Origin: Mariprofundus ferrinatatus
Lineage (GTDB): Bacteria; Pseudomonadota; Zetaproteobacteria; Mariprofundales; Mariprofundaceae
Reading direction: 5' to 3'
DNA length: 64,000 nucleotides
NCBI RefSeq assembly: GCF_002795825.1
Contig: NZ_CP018800.1
Coordinates: 1,426,001-1,490,000, forward strand
The notes under the pieces were generated by a model, which was given only the letters and a program-made list of their open reading frames with translations, was not told where the DNA came from and searched no databases. Below are positions 18,477 to 28,038 of this stretch, piece by piece. The position numbers and the translations under genes were made by a program. Within the stretch, counting starts at the first letter, position 1, and every line of letters starts with the position of its first letter.

Positions 18477-19355
18477 ATGAGTGACAAGATGGAAAAAGAG
18501 CTGGATCCCAACAACAGCGCCGATCAAGACACGAATGATGACACCTTCACCTGGACCACGCCGTTTGCCAGTGAAACATCCCTGGATGAGGTGGATATCG
18601 ACTTTGATCACCCTGAATCTTCCCCTTTTGGGGTAGAAAGTGAGACTGGAAACGTGCCGGAAACAGGTACCATCCCGGAGATGGAGCCGGTTGCCCCTTA
18701 TCGCAGTGAGCCGGTAATGCGTGCACCTTACGCTCCGGAGCCGGAGGTTGAACCGGAAAAAGATAGCGAACCACTGCAACAGGCAGGAGGCGGCAAGCTA
18801 TCCGCTGCTCTTTCGATCATCGCTATCCTGATCTCATCAGCAGCCATGCTTCTCCATTTCGCCAGCAGCGACACATCCACCTGGGAGCAGGAGAAAGCAC
18901 TGCTCAAAGCAGCAGCAGAGCGGAGCGAAGCACGTTATCTTGAGGTTACCCAGGAGCTGAACAGGCGTGTACGTGTACTGGAGTCGCAACAGGAGCATCT
19001 GGAAGGTTCGCTGCAGATGCAGTCCAAGCGTATCGACTCGAAATTCGGCAGGGTGATTTCAGAGCCCTCTCCAGAAACTCTCACCAAAGAGCCATCCCCG
19101 GCACCGACAACTGCACCGGTTACCGGCTGGGCTGTCAACCTGATGTCCATGGAGGACAAAGAGGCGGCCGCAAAAGAGAGGGATCGACTGATTGCGCTCG
19201 AGATTCCGGCCGAGATCAGCCCCTTCTATATTGATAAGACCCTCAAGTACCGTATCCGCATCAGCGGTTTCCCCGACAAGGAGACAGCCGAGTTATACAG
19301 GCAGAAGCTGGCATCCCAATACGGCATCAAAGATGGCTGGGTATATAAACCATAA
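18477..19355 (+). CDS. SPOR-domain membrane protein
   Basis: A bitopic inner membrane protein of DedD/FtsN style. An acidic, Pro/Glu-rich cytoplasmic segment (residues 1-100) leads into one transmembrane helix (about 106-128, LSAALSIIAILISSAAMLL), a short coiled-coil stretch (about 135-185) and a C-terminal SPOR domain (about 215-292, beginning TGWAVNLMSM and ending YGIKDGWVYKP) that would bind denuded peptidoglycan glycan strands at the septum. A GGGAG site lies ten bases before the ATG. The gene stands alone between trmO and the GGDEF gene. Role in division is inferred from the domain. Confidence 0.75.
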   Translation: MSDKMEKELDPNNSADQDTNDDTFTWTTPFASETSLDEVDIDFDHPESSPFGVESETGNVPETGTIPEMEPVAPYRSEPVMRAPYAPEPEVEPEKDSEPLQQAGGGKLSAALSIIAILISSAAMLLHFASSDTSTWEQEKALLKAAAERSEARYLEVTQELNRRVRVLESQQEHLEGSLQMQSKRIDSKFGRVISEPSPETLTKEPSPAPTTAPVTGWAVNLMSMEDKEAAAKERDRLIALEIPAEISPFYIDKTLKYRIRISGFPDKETAELYRQKLASQYGIKDGWVYKP

Positions 19356-19503
19356 CAACGCGATCGATATTCAACACACCGGTCACAGCGGTCATGAAGT
19401 GGGCGTTATTGTCTCTTCTGTTGCTCAGAACTCGATAACCGCGCCTAACTCCGTGAAACTATATTCAAACTCATGGTTTCCTGTATGTTGCCGATAGTAT
19501 TAT

Positions 19504-21639
19504 ATGAGAACAGCACGAATCAGGGGAAGGGCTCTGAAAAAAAGTATTTCGAAACCGAACAGGATACGCTGGCTTAACCGGCTCAACACCCGTTTCCAGA
19601 TCACCTTGATTCTGGTGCTGCTGTCGACCCTTGCTGTCAGTCAGTTCCTGCTGTTCAACAATCAGAAGTCTTCGATCTATGAAGAGGAGGTAGAGCGCGC
19701 CTCCTTTATGGCCGATGGCCTCTCCCGCAGCCTGCAGACCCTTATGCTCTCAGGTAATGCTGAATTCGCCATCGACTGGATAGAGCGTGTCTCGGAGAGC
19801 CCGCAGCTTCTCTCTGTGCAGGTTCTCCGCAAAGATCAGAGTGAGGCCTTTCGGGATGGTCATACCATTGCTGAGGTTAATCGCTTTCTTGATTCCGATG
19901 CATTCAATCGCCCACTGCTTCCCACTCGTAAAATATCAGATATCGACAGCGACGCTTTTGCCGAACCGTTGCGGGGCAAGTCGTTCAGCAGCCTGGATGA
20001 GGAGCGCGCTGAGCTTACCTTCCTGCTTCCGATCAAATCCGGCGAAGCCTGTATGAGTTGCCACGGCTATGACAAATCCCCTGTTCGTGGCGTACTCCGT
20101 GTCACTACATCGGTTGCTCATGCACAAGATCGGATCGCTCAGGCACTGCAAGACACAATCATCTACGGCCTGTCGGTTGCATTCGTCATTGGACTGTTGC
20201 TCTTCATATTCATTCGCAGACAGATTCTTGCACCACTGGAGAGTATTGCTGAAGCAACTGCGAGCATTGCTGATGGCGACCTTCAGACCAGAGTGGAAAC
20301 AAGATACAAAACCGAAATAGGCAGGCTCGGAGAGTCTTTCAACCATATGACAGATGCCTTGAACCGTACAACCGTGTCGAGGGAGTATTTTGAAACAGTC
20401 ATGCGTTCAATGGGTGAAATGCTATTCGTCACTGATATGGAGCAGCGTATCGAGTTTGCTAATCCTGCCGTATTGACCACCCTGGGTTATTCAATGGATG
20501 AACTGCTCGGAAAACCGATCGATGAACTGATCAAAGGTGGACAGGAGCTGACGCTCCCTGGGCGTCAGAAACTGTTGCAAGAGAATGAAATCAAGAGCAT
20601 TGAACGCAACTTTCTTCATCACGATGGCCATGAGATTCCAGTGCTGATTACCCTGTCAGTCATGCAAAACGATTCGCAAAAGCCATCTCATATTATCCAT
20701 GCCGGACGTGACATCACCCTACAGAAACGAACCGAACGAGAGTTGATTCTGGCTGCCAAGGTGATGGAGAGCGACTCCAACGCCATCCTGGTCTGCGACG
20801 ACAAAGCCAATATCGTGCTGGTCAATCCGGCATTCTGTGAGATTACCGGCTACAGCCGAGAGGAGGTGATTGGCAACAATCCGCGCATCCTCTCATCGGG
20901 AAAACAGTCGGCAAACTTCTACCGCAACATGTGGGAAACCCTGCTTCGCGATGGGATGTGGGCCGGGGAAATCTGGAACCGGCGCAAAAACGGTGATATT
21001 TATCCAGAATGGCTCTCGATCACCGCACTGCGCAATGAAGCTGGAGAGCTAACCAACTTCGTCAGTATATTTAATGACATCTCGGAACAGAAAAACCTGG
21101 AACAGAAGCTGTCGCATCTGGCACATCACGACCAGCTCACCGGACTTCCGAACAGAACCCTGTTCACCGACCGGCTGGAGCACGCACTGACTCATGCTGT
21201 TCGTGAAAACCACAAGGTCGGACTCATGTTTATAGATATCGACGGGTTCAAGGCTGTGAACGACAACCATGGACACGACATCGGTGATGCGCTGCTCTGT
21301 GTTATCGCCACGCGGCTGGGAGATATGGTACGTGACTCCGACACCGTAGCACGCATTGGCGGCGACGAGTTTGTCATCATCCTTGAGAACCTGAACAACA
21401 TTGAAGACATCATTCAGGTTGCCGAGAAGATACTTAACCGTTTCAGCAACCCTACCATGGCTGCTGAAATATCATGTAATATTGGCTGCAGCATCGGCAT
21501 TGCCATCGCTCCAGATGACAGTAATAACGCGGATGATCTGGTCAAGAAAGCGGATACGGCCATGTACCTGGCCAAGAGCTCCGGCAAGCAGCAGTACCGG
21601 ATTTTCAGCCGTGACTGTGTCAAACAAACAGAAGGCTGA
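19504..21639 (+). CDS. Diguanylate cyclase with periplasmic CXXCH haem motif, HAMP and two PAS domains
   Basis: Predicted sensor that makes c-di-GMP. A transmembrane helix (about 30-52) is followed by a periplasmic sensor region (53-215) containing CMSCH near residue 182, a c-type haem attachment motif. A second helix (217-240), HAMP, PAS (about 295-410), PAS (415-535) and a GGDEF domain (540-705) follow; the signature IGGDEF is intact near residue 618. No EAL domain is present. No good ribosome site precedes the ATG at 19504, so the true start may lie slightly downstream. A secreted glycosidase gene follows on the same strand 107 bases away. Confidence 0.87.
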   Translation: MRTARIRGRALKKSISKPNRIRWLNRLNTRFQITLILVLLSTLAVSQFLLFNNQKSSIYEEEVERASFMADGLSRSLQTLMLSGNAEFAIDWIERVSESPQLLSVQVLRKDQSEAFRDGHTIAEVNRFLDSDAFNRPLLPTRKISDIDSDAFAEPLRGKSFSSLDEERAELTFLLPIKSGEACMSCHGYDKSPVRGVLRVTTSVAHAQDRIAQALQDTIIYGLSVAFVIGLLLFIFIRRQILAPLESIAEATASIADGDLQTRVETRYKTEIGRLGESFNHMTDALNRTTVSREYFETVMRSMGEMLFVTDMEQRIEFANPAVLTTLGYSMDELLGKPIDELIKGGQELTLPGRQKLLQENEIKSIERNFLHHDGHEIPVLITLSVMQNDSQKPSHIIHAGRDITLQKRTERELILAAKVMESDSNAILVCDDKANIVLVNPAFCEITGYSREEVIGNNPRILSSGKQSANFYRNMWETLLRDGMWAGEIWNRRKNGDIYPEWLSITALRNEAGELTNFVSIFNDISEQKNLEQKLSHLAHHDQLTGLPNRTLFTDRLEHALTHAVRENHKVGLMFIDIDGFKAVNDNHGHDIGDALLCVIATRLGDMVRDSDTVARIGGDEFVIILENLNNIEDIIQVAEKILNRFSNPTMAAEISCNIGCSIGIAIAPDDSNNADDLVKKADTAMYLAKSSGKQQYRIFSRDCVKQTEG

Positions 21640-21746
21640 AGCACATTGACCCCCCATACCATGACACAGGAAGCAACCAGGATAGCTCTTTCCAGCCGCG
21701 CATTCAGTGGACAATGGTCAGTTATGTTCTATAAGTAGAAACAGCG

Positions 21747-23183
21747 ATGATAAGAGCATTCTTCGACAGACAACTCCTTACAACCCCTTCGGCTCTCCTG
21801 ATGCTGTTCGCGCTGCTGCTTCCGCTCAATCATGCCATGGCCTTTGATCATTTTATCTCTCGCGATGACAGCACCCTTCTCGATGGCAACAAGCCATTCC
21901 GCTTCATTTCGGTCAATATCCCCAACTACTTTATTCTCGAGGATCGTGCCGGCCAACAGGGACACAAGTGGCACAGAGTCACTGAATTTGAGCAGCGCGA
22001 TGCTGTCAAAGCAGTCAAACGCCTTGGTGGACAGCTGTTCCGTTCCTACACCTTTTCGGTTGAGGGTGGCAAAAACCTTGCGGGCGACCTGGCGCATATT
22101 TATGCCGACAAGGATGGCCGCATTCGCTACAACGAGGAGCTGTTCAAAGATGTCGACCGTGGGCTCGCCATTGCAGCGGCCGAAGGTGTCCGGGTGATCA
22201 TTCCACTGGTTGATAACTGGGCATGGTTTGGCGGCTTTGCAGAGTGGGCAGCGCTGGCAGGCACAGCTGACTTCTGGAACGATGCAAAGGCCAGATCAGA
22301 GTTTAAAAAATTTATCAGCTGGCTGCTGAAGCGCAAAAACACGATCACAGGCATTCAATACAGGGACGATCCGACTATCATGGCATGGGAACTCGGCAAT
22401 GAGATCGACAAAGCGAGCCCCGACTGGATCAGTGAGATGGCCGCATTTATCAAAAAGCATGACCAGAACCATCTGATCATCGATGGCGGACACAAGCATA
22501 TTCCCGACGTTTCACTGCAGGACAAGAATATCGACATCGTCACCACTCACTATACCGATGCTGAGTTCACCGACTTCGCCGCCTCTGCGGCAAAAGCCGG
22601 CAAGGCCTATTTCTATGGTGAGTTCAACCCCTCGGAGGCATTCACTGTCGGAGATATCGTCAGGCGCACCATCGACTCCGGGGCCGCAGGCTGCCTAGCG
22701 TGGTCGCTGCGTTTCCGCACCGAACAGGGTGGCTTCTACTACCACTCTGATTTCAATGGCGCCAGCGATTCGCTGCACTATCCCGGCTTCCCCTCCACCT
22801 TGCCGGCTGATGAAGCCGGGGTGATTGCCACGCTGAAAAAGGGCGCTTACACCATTCAGGGGCTGCCGGTTCCACCGGAACCTCTGCCCGAAGCCCCTGC
22901 ACTCCTGCCAGTTGAAAAACCAGCTGAGATCAACTGGAAAGGTTCAGCTGGCGCAGTTTCATACGATGTTCAGCGCAAACATGGCGATGACGGCGACTGG
23001 CAGACCATTGCCAGTGACATATCCGATGCAATTCCGGTCATATTTTACGGTGATGCAGTCGCAAAACTGCCGCTTTTCAGTGATAATCCGGAGGTAGGTG
23101 TCTGGCACTACCGGGTGATCGCCAGAAACAGCAGCGGTGTTTCCAAGCCCTCCAACAGCATGCAGGTTACAGTGGCCAAATAG
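21747..23183 (+). CDS. Secreted GH5-like glycoside hydrolase (cellulase/mannanase family)
   Basis: A 478-residue secreted enzyme predicted to cleave beta-linked polysaccharide. A Sec signal peptide (residues 1-34, ending NHAMA) precedes a TIM-barrel domain. WELGNE near residue 219 fits the acid/base glutamate and YGEFNP near 292 the nucleophile of clan A, closest in look to endo-beta-mannosidases. A C-terminal segment (about 390-478) resembles a fibronectin type III domain and ends in SVVTV-type strands. Substrate is unknown. It sits directly after a diguanylate cyclase, so a role in matrix or own-polysaccharide turnover is plausible. Confidence 0.8.
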   Translation: MIRAFFDRQLLTTPSALLMLFALLLPLNHAMAFDHFISRDDSTLLDGNKPFRFISVNIPNYFILEDRAGQQGHKWHRVTEFEQRDAVKAVKRLGGQLFRSYTFSVEGGKNLAGDLAHIYADKDGRIRYNEELFKDVDRGLAIAAAEGVRVIIPLVDNWAWFGGFAEWAALAGTADFWNDAKARSEFKKFISWLLKRKNTITGIQYRDDPTIMAWELGNEIDKASPDWISEMAAFIKKHDQNHLIIDGGHKHIPDVSLQDKNIDIVTTHYTDAEFTDFAASAAKAGKAYFYGEFNPSEAFTVGDIVRRTIDSGAAGCLAWSLRFRTEQGGFYYHSDFNGASDSLHYPGFPSTLPADEAGVIATLKKGAYTIQGLPVPPEPLPEAPALLPVEKPAEINWKGSAGAVSYDVQRKHGDDGDWQTIASDISDAIPVIFYGDAVAKLPLFSDNPEVGVWHYRVIARNSSGVSKPSNSMQVTVAK

Positions 23184-23227
23184 GGCCATGCCGCTGCTTT
23201 ACAGAAGCAGATAAACCACGCAAAGCC

Positions 23228-23440
23228 TCATGCAAGCCGGATACGGATTTTTTCGGAGCGATACTCAATGATATCGCCGGCAACGATCTTTTTCCTTCTG
23301 CGGGTCTCCACCTGGCCATTGACCCGCACCTGCCCTTCAGTGATCACCTGGTTTGCTTCACCACCGCTGGCAACCATGCTTTCGTACTTCAACAATTTAT
23401 TGAGTTCGATCGGTTCACTTGAAATTGTAACTTCCCTCAT
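23228..23440 (-). CDS. S4-domain RNA-binding protein (YbcJ-like)
   Basis: A 70-residue protein made almost entirely of one S4 domain: IELNKLLKYESMVASGGEA, then the QVRVNGQVETRRRKKI turn. Such proteins (E. coli YbcJ) bind RNA, with no settled function. The ATG at 23440 follows GAGG eleven bases upstream; an earlier in-frame start nine codons up has no better signal. It converges with the glycosidase gene. Confidence 0.82.
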   Translation of the reverse strand: MREVTISSEPIELNKLLKYESMVASGGEANQVITEGQVRVNGQVETRRRKKIVAGDIIEYRSEKIRIRLA

Positions 23441-23634
23441 ATTGTAAACACCTCGCGTCAACACCAAGAAGAGGTTCTTCTACAGTGCAACCATGACAAT
23501 ATTTCTCTGCTTTGAATACATCTTCTCCGTGGATGACAAGGAGCTAGTTGCTCAGAGAAGAAACCACTATCCCGACACCTCAAACATAACAGTAGCTTTT
23601 TCGAAATGCGGAAAACCGGTTAGCGTTGCGAACC

Positions 23635-25299
23635 ATGAAGAACGCAGGACGCAATAAGCTGATCTCCCTCTTTCCCACACCCCCGGCTGCAGGTGATGTT
23701 CCGGAAGTGATGCCCTCCCCTTTTTCAAGCCGACCACATCCGCTGGCCCGGCATGCAGCCCTGCTGCTTCAGCAGCAGCTTGCGACGGAGAGCTGCTGGC
23801 CTGGCGGTTATTCTCCTCAGCTTCACGGAAAAATGTTCGGCGTGCTGGTCGTGCGGGATGTGGATGGCGCCATCGGATATTTAAGTGCCTTTTCAGGCAT
23901 GATGGGTGGCAGGTGGCAGCACCCGGGGTTCGTTCCTCAGCTGTTTGAACTGGCCGGAGAGGATAGCGCATTATCATTCGGAAACAGGCAGCTGGCAGAA
24001 TTGACAGAAGAGCTGAAAAAACTGGAGGCCTCTGAAGAGCACGCCACCCTTGTGAGGGAGGTAGCACTTCTGCAGCAGCAGCGTGACATGGCACTGTCTG
24101 AACTGAGGCAGCGCCATATTCGGGCCAGAGAAGCCAGAAAGTCAGAACGGCAGGCGCTTGCAGCCCTTCCGGAAGCCGAACGGCTGGCAAAGATGGAAGC
24201 ACTGGCGCTGGCCAGTCAGCATCATAAACGCGAAGCGACCAACACCAGAGCCAAATGGGATAAAAGTGTGCAGCAGTTGCAGCAGCCACTGGATGCGATT
24301 GAACAGCGGATAAGAGAGATAAAAGATCAACGAAGCGAACTGTCACGCCGGCTGCATCAGCAGTTTTTTGAATCCTACCTGCTCAACAACCCTCTTCATG
24401 AAGAGAAGGCCATCACCCACTTTTTTGCCGATGCCACCCCTCCGGCCGGAGCCGGGGATTGCGCTGGCCCCAAGCTGCTTCACTATGCCCATTGTCATCA
24501 GATGCAACCCCTGGCCATGGCCGAATTCTGGTGGGGAGCCTCCCCCTCCAGCGGAGTCAGACACCACGGACAGTTTTATCCGGCCTGCCGCGGCAAGTGC
24601 CGGCCGATTCTGCCCTTTATGTTACGCGGCCTTAAGGTTGAACCCGAGCCCTGTTACGGTCAGAACATTGATGCCGATGAGCCAGAAATTGTCTATGAAG
24701 ATGAGACCCTGCTGGTGATCAACAAACCTGCAGGATTGATGTCGGCGCCCGGTATGGAGATAAAGGATTCTGTTTACCACCGTCTGCAACAGCGCTATCC
24801 AGACAATCCTGAGCTGCGACTTGTGCACAGACTGGATATGGCCACCTCAGGCCTGTTGCTGGTGGCAAAAAACCTCTGTATCAACAAATCCCTGCAGCGC
24901 CAGTTTATTCAGCGCAGTGTCGAAAAGCGATATGAGGCGCTGTTATCAAGGCCGCTTTCGGGGCACTCTGAGGGAATGATCGAGCTGCCCCTGCGTGTCG
25001 ACTTTGACGATCGACCACGGCAACTTGTCTGCTTTGAATATGGCAAGCCTGCAACAACCCGCTGGCAGGTGATCAGGCGGGAGGGTGAAACCACCCGCAT
25101 CTGGTTTTATCCACATACCGGACGGACCCATCAGCTGCGTGTTCATGCCTCACACCGCGATGGGCTGAATGCTGCGATTGTTGGTGACGAGCTCTATGGA
25201 GAGGCGGGTGAACGACTGATGCTGCATGCTCAGCGCCTCAGCTTTATCCATCCGCTCAGCCAAAAACGAATGGCGTTTGAACTACCTGCCCCATTTTAA
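23635..25299 (+). CDS. RluA-family pseudouridine synthase with long N-terminal extension
   Basis: The C-terminal 215 residues (about 340-554) are an RluA catalytic domain with HRLDMATSGLLL near residue 397, whose Asp is the catalytic residue, and the TGRTHQLRVH motif. It should isomerise uridines in rRNA or tRNA. The N-terminal 330 residues include a charged coiled coil (about 125-245) and a region with CAGPKLLHYAH; this architecture is known in large RluA-family proteins of marine gammaproteobacteria. The ATG at 23635 is preferred to a TTG three codons upstream. Target RNA is unknown. Confidence 0.85.
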   Translation: MKNAGRNKLISLFPTPPAAGDVPEVMPSPFSSRPHPLARHAALLLQQQLATESCWPGGYSPQLHGKMFGVLVVRDVDGAIGYLSAFSGMMGGRWQHPGFVPQLFELAGEDSALSFGNRQLAELTEELKKLEASEEHATLVREVALLQQQRDMALSELRQRHIRAREARKSERQALAALPEAERLAKMEALALASQHHKREATNTRAKWDKSVQQLQQPLDAIEQRIREIKDQRSELSRRLHQQFFESYLLNNPLHEEKAITHFFADATPPAGAGDCAGPKLLHYAHCHQMQPLAMAEFWWGASPSSGVRHHGQFYPACRGKCRPILPFMLRGLKVEPEPCYGQNIDADEPEIVYEDETLLVINKPAGLMSAPGMEIKDSVYHRLQQRYPDNPELRLVHRLDMATSGLLLVAKNLCINKSLQRQFIQRSVEKRYEALLSRPLSGHSEGMIELPLRVDFDDRPRQLVCFEYGKPATTRWQVIRREGETTRIWFYPHTGRTHQLRVHASHRDGLNAAIVGDELYGEAGERLMLHAQRLSFIHPLSQKRMAFELPAPF

Positions 25300-25313
25300 G
25301 GATAGCGTGCGGT

Positions 25314-25591
25314 TTAATCGGCAGCCTCCAGGAATGCTTCGATCTGCGGCAGTACTTCGTTCAGCCTGTCCGGAGTAACTTCGCAGATAAAGCCTCCGCC
25401 CGGAGAGAGCTTGATAACCGGACCATCTTTGCAACGTCCCAGACATTCAAAACGATCAACCTCGATATCCCACCCTCTGGCCGAAACCTCCCGCTCCAGC
25501 CACTGCGCCAGGGCTTCGCCACCCCCCTCGCCTCGCAAGAGGGTTGACTGGGGTTGGCGCGATGGTTGATGCAAACGGTAACCTGTTTCAT
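25314..25591 (-). pseudogene. [2Fe-2S] ferredoxin of thioredoxin-like fold, frameshifted at a G tract
   Basis: Two overlapping frames join to give one typical small ferredoxin. The N-terminal part (from the ATG at 25591) reads MKQVTVCINHRANPSQPSC; the C-terminal part, in the next frame, reads GGEALAQWLEREV and then CLGRC and the family's KLSPGG segment. The break falls at six C on this strand (25522-25527), six G in the mRNA. Seven G would restore one frame of about 92 residues with four cluster cysteines (Cys-x11-Cys, Cys-x3-Cys). It may be a sequencing error, a phase-variable tract or a real loss. Confidence 0.75.
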
Positions 25592-25693
25592 GACTGGCTG
25601 ACTGACCCCCTCTTCTACGCTGTCGCTCCACAGCTCCAGATTAGCTTCTGCAAAGCTATTTCACCACTGCCACGCTGCAGATAGCCTGCAGCC

Positions 25694-26089
25694 ATGCAAA
25701 TCAGCAGGGACACCCGAACACTTTATGAGCGCATTGGCGGCGAAGTTCCGCTGCGCCTTCTGGTAGAGCGCTTCTACCGACACATGGATGAACTGGCAGA
25801 GGCAAGGCCGATCCGTGATATGCATGCAAAGAGCCTTAAGGTTTCAGAAGAGAAGCTCTTCATGTTTCTCTCCGGTTGGATGGGCGGCCCTTCACTTTAT
25901 ATCGAAAAGTATGGCCACCCGCGCCTTCGCATGCGCCACATGCCGTTTGCCATCGATGAATCGGCCCGCGACCAGTGGATGCTTTGCATGAGGCATGCAC
26001 TCGATGAGGTTGTCGAAGACGCTTGCCTGCGCGATGAGTTGATGCAAGCCCTCTACGGCATCGCTGACTTCATGCGCAACCGCCACTGA
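25694..26089 (+). CDS. Group II truncated haemoglobin
   Basis: A 131-residue 2-on-2 globin that binds oxygen or nitric oxide through haem. Family features seen are LYERIGGEVPLRLLVERFYRHM at the start, LFMFLSGWMGGPSLY, and LRMRHMPFAID where the proximal His lies, followed by WMLCM with the group II tryptophan. It sits head-to-head with the frameshifted ferredoxin gene (103 bases between starts), which suggests a redox link but does not prove one. Confidence 0.92.
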   Translation: MQISRDTRTLYERIGGEVPLRLLVERFYRHMDELAEARPIRDMHAKSLKVSEEKLFMFLSGWMGGPSLYIEKYGHPRLRMRHMPFAIDESARDQWMLCMRHALDEVVEDACLRDELMQALYGIADFMRNRH

Positions 26090-26198
26090 GGAGTGCGCGC
26101 ACACACCTGATCTCTTGCGAACACCTGTCTCTGTTTTTACGCCTGATTTTTATTCTTTATCGTGTAGTATGCCGCCCGTTTTCAAAATGGAGAAAATC

Positions 26199-27725
26199 AT
26201 GAGCAGCACCAACACCGCATCATCCCCCGCTTATCCTACTGTTTCAGCATCGCTTCATCTTTTTCTCGGTCGATCGCCCCTCTGGTACAAAAAGCTCGTT
26301 CTCTTCTGTCTGGCACTCAACGTCGTCCTCTATTTCACCGCAGGCCCGCTGATCACATCCTGGTTTATCCTTGTCGAGTTTATCGGCACGCTGGCTATGG
26401 CACTGAAATGTTTCCCTCTGCAGCCGGGAGGCCTGTTCGCAATCCAGGCGCTGGCTCTGCAACTGACCGACACCCATATGGTATACGAAGAGGTCGAGCA
26501 TGGTCTGCCCGTAATACTGCTGGTGATCTTTATGGTGGCCGGCGTCCACTTTCTCAGGGATGTGCTGTTCCGTGTCATCAATCATGTGCTGCTGGGGATT
26601 CAATCACGCCTCATCGTGAATGTGACCACGCTCGTGGTGATCGCCATCCTCTCCGCGTTTCTCGATGCACTCACCATTCTCGCCATCCTTATTGCCATCG
26701 CCACGAGCTTCTATGATGTCTACGAACTGGTGGTTTCCAAAGTCGGATACCATGAAGACCCCGACCCGAATGATAATCATATCGATGAACTGCACCGCCA
26801 GGACCTGGACAACTTCCGTGCATTCCTGCGCGGGCTGCTGATGCATGGCGCCATCGGCACGGCCATCGGTGGCGTATGCACACTTGTAGGCGAACCTGAG
26901 AACCTAGTGATCGGCAATGAGGCCGGCTGGGATTTTGTTACTTTCCTCGCCATGGTTTCACCGGCCACCATCCCGACCCTGCTGGCCGGCATTGCCACAT
27001 GTCTGGTGGTTGAGAGGTTCGGCTGGTTCAATTATGGCGCCGAGCTGCCTGTCAACGTTCGCCAGATTCTTGCCGACGAAGACAGAAAACTGCGAGAATC
27101 CACCACCCCAACCCAGCGGCTGGTGATGAAATTTCAGGCGATCGTGGGGCTGCTTATGGTGGTGGCCCTCTCCATGCATCTTGCCGAGATCGGTCTGATC
27201 GGCCTTGGTGTTATCATTCTTGCAACCGCTATCACCGGCGTGACGGATGAGCACAAAATCGCAGAAGCGTTCATGCCGGGGTTACCGTTCGCAGCACTGC
27301 TGGTGATGTTCTATGTGATCGTGGCGATGATTCAGAGCCAGTCGATGTTCAATCCGATTATGCACTGGGTGATGAGTCTTGATGGCAGTATTCAGGTCTT
27401 CATGGTGTTCATTACCAACGGCTTTCTATCCGCAATCAGCGATAATGTATTCGTTGCCACCATCTACATGGATCAGATCACACTGCTGCTCGATCAGGGG
27501 CTGATCACGCGCGAGACCTTTGATGCGCAGTCGGTGGCAGTGGTGATGGGCACTGGCATCCCCAGCATGTCCACACCTAACGGACAGGCCGCTTTCCTGT
27601 TTCTGCTCACCTCTGCACTGGCCCCCAAAATACGCCTGGGTTACGGACGTATGGTTTACATGGCCCTGCCCTATTTCGTTGTCTGTACGCTGGTGGCCGG
27701 TATAATCATATTTTATTCCACCTAG
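26199..27725 (+). CDS. nhaB: Na+/H+ antiporter NhaB
   Basis: NhaB expels sodium in exchange for protons across the inner membrane. The 508-residue protein matches E. coli NhaB (513) in length and pattern, with about twelve hydrophobic segments, HLFLGRSPLWYKKLVLFCL near the start, the central FLDALTILAILIAIATSFY helix and TNGFLSAISDNVFVATIY near residue 405. The ATG at 26199 has GGAGA six bases upstream; upstream in-frame starts lack one. Confidence 0.93.
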   Translation: MSSTNTASSPAYPTVSASLHLFLGRSPLWYKKLVLFCLALNVVLYFTAGPLITSWFILVEFIGTLAMALKCFPLQPGGLFAIQALALQLTDTHMVYEEVEHGLPVILLVIFMVAGVHFLRDVLFRVINHVLLGIQSRLIVNVTTLVVIAILSAFLDALTILAILIAIATSFYDVYELVVSKVGYHEDPDPNDNHIDELHRQDLDNFRAFLRGLLMHGAIGTAIGGVCTLVGEPENLVIGNEAGWDFVTFLAMVSPATIPTLLAGIATCLVVERFGWFNYGAELPVNVRQILADEDRKLRESTTPTQRLVMKFQAIVGLLMVVALSMHLAEIGLIGLGVIILATAITGVTDEHKIAEAFMPGLPFAALLVMFYVIVAMIQSQSMFNPIMHWVMSLDGSIQVFMVFITNGFLSAISDNVFVATIYMDQITLLLDQGLITRETFDAQSVAVVMGTGIPSMSTPNGQAAFLFLLTSALAPKIRLGYGRMVYMALPYFVVCTLVAGIIIFYST

Positions 27726-27815
27726 TCCGGCGATCACGATCCATCCCGCCTAGCCAAAACATATTGCTGTCACAATTAAACAGTACCATTTTGAAAGTTT
27801 AATGCCGTTTATAAG

Positions 27816-27845
27816 TTGACCCTGAAAGGGAGGGAGCTTTATAAT
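27816..27845 (+). promoter_or_regulatory. Possible sigma70 promoter for the pfl leader
   Basis: TTGACC at 27816-27821 and TATAAT at 27840-27845 are separated by 18 bases, close to the consensus. Transcription would begin near 27852, giving a leader of about 260 bases before pflB. The reading competes with seeing the same bases as a ribosome site plus start codon. Confidence 0.4.
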
Positions 27846-27975
27846 GCGTTTCCAGTTACAATATGTTCCAACCAGAGAGATCAAACCCATGTCTTCCGTA
27901 TATACAAGTCGTAAACCATTAAGTGTGGCGCCTGCTTCGGTTCGCCACCACTGCGACCTGTATGGGCGCTGTTGA
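27844..27975 (+). CDS. Short leader reading frame upstream of pflB (43 or 28 codons)
   Basis: The frame starts MRFQLQYVPTREIKP and ends ASVRHHCDLYGRC; a second in-frame ATG at 27889 would give 28 residues. GGGAGGGAG lies seven bases before the first ATG, an excellent ribosome site, while AGAGAG precedes the second. The His- and Cys-rich tail lies after a hairpin-forming GTGGCG/CGCCAC pair, an arrangement seen in attenuation leaders. I recognise no homologue; it may be a leader peptide, a small protein or chance. Confidence 0.35.
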   Translation: MRFQLQYVPTREIKPMSSVYTSRKPLSVAPASVRHHCDLYGRC

Positions 27976-28038
27976 GGCATATTCCCGTATCCCCGCAGCC
28001 TGACGCCTGACAGGCTCCGTCCATTCCCCGCTAACACC

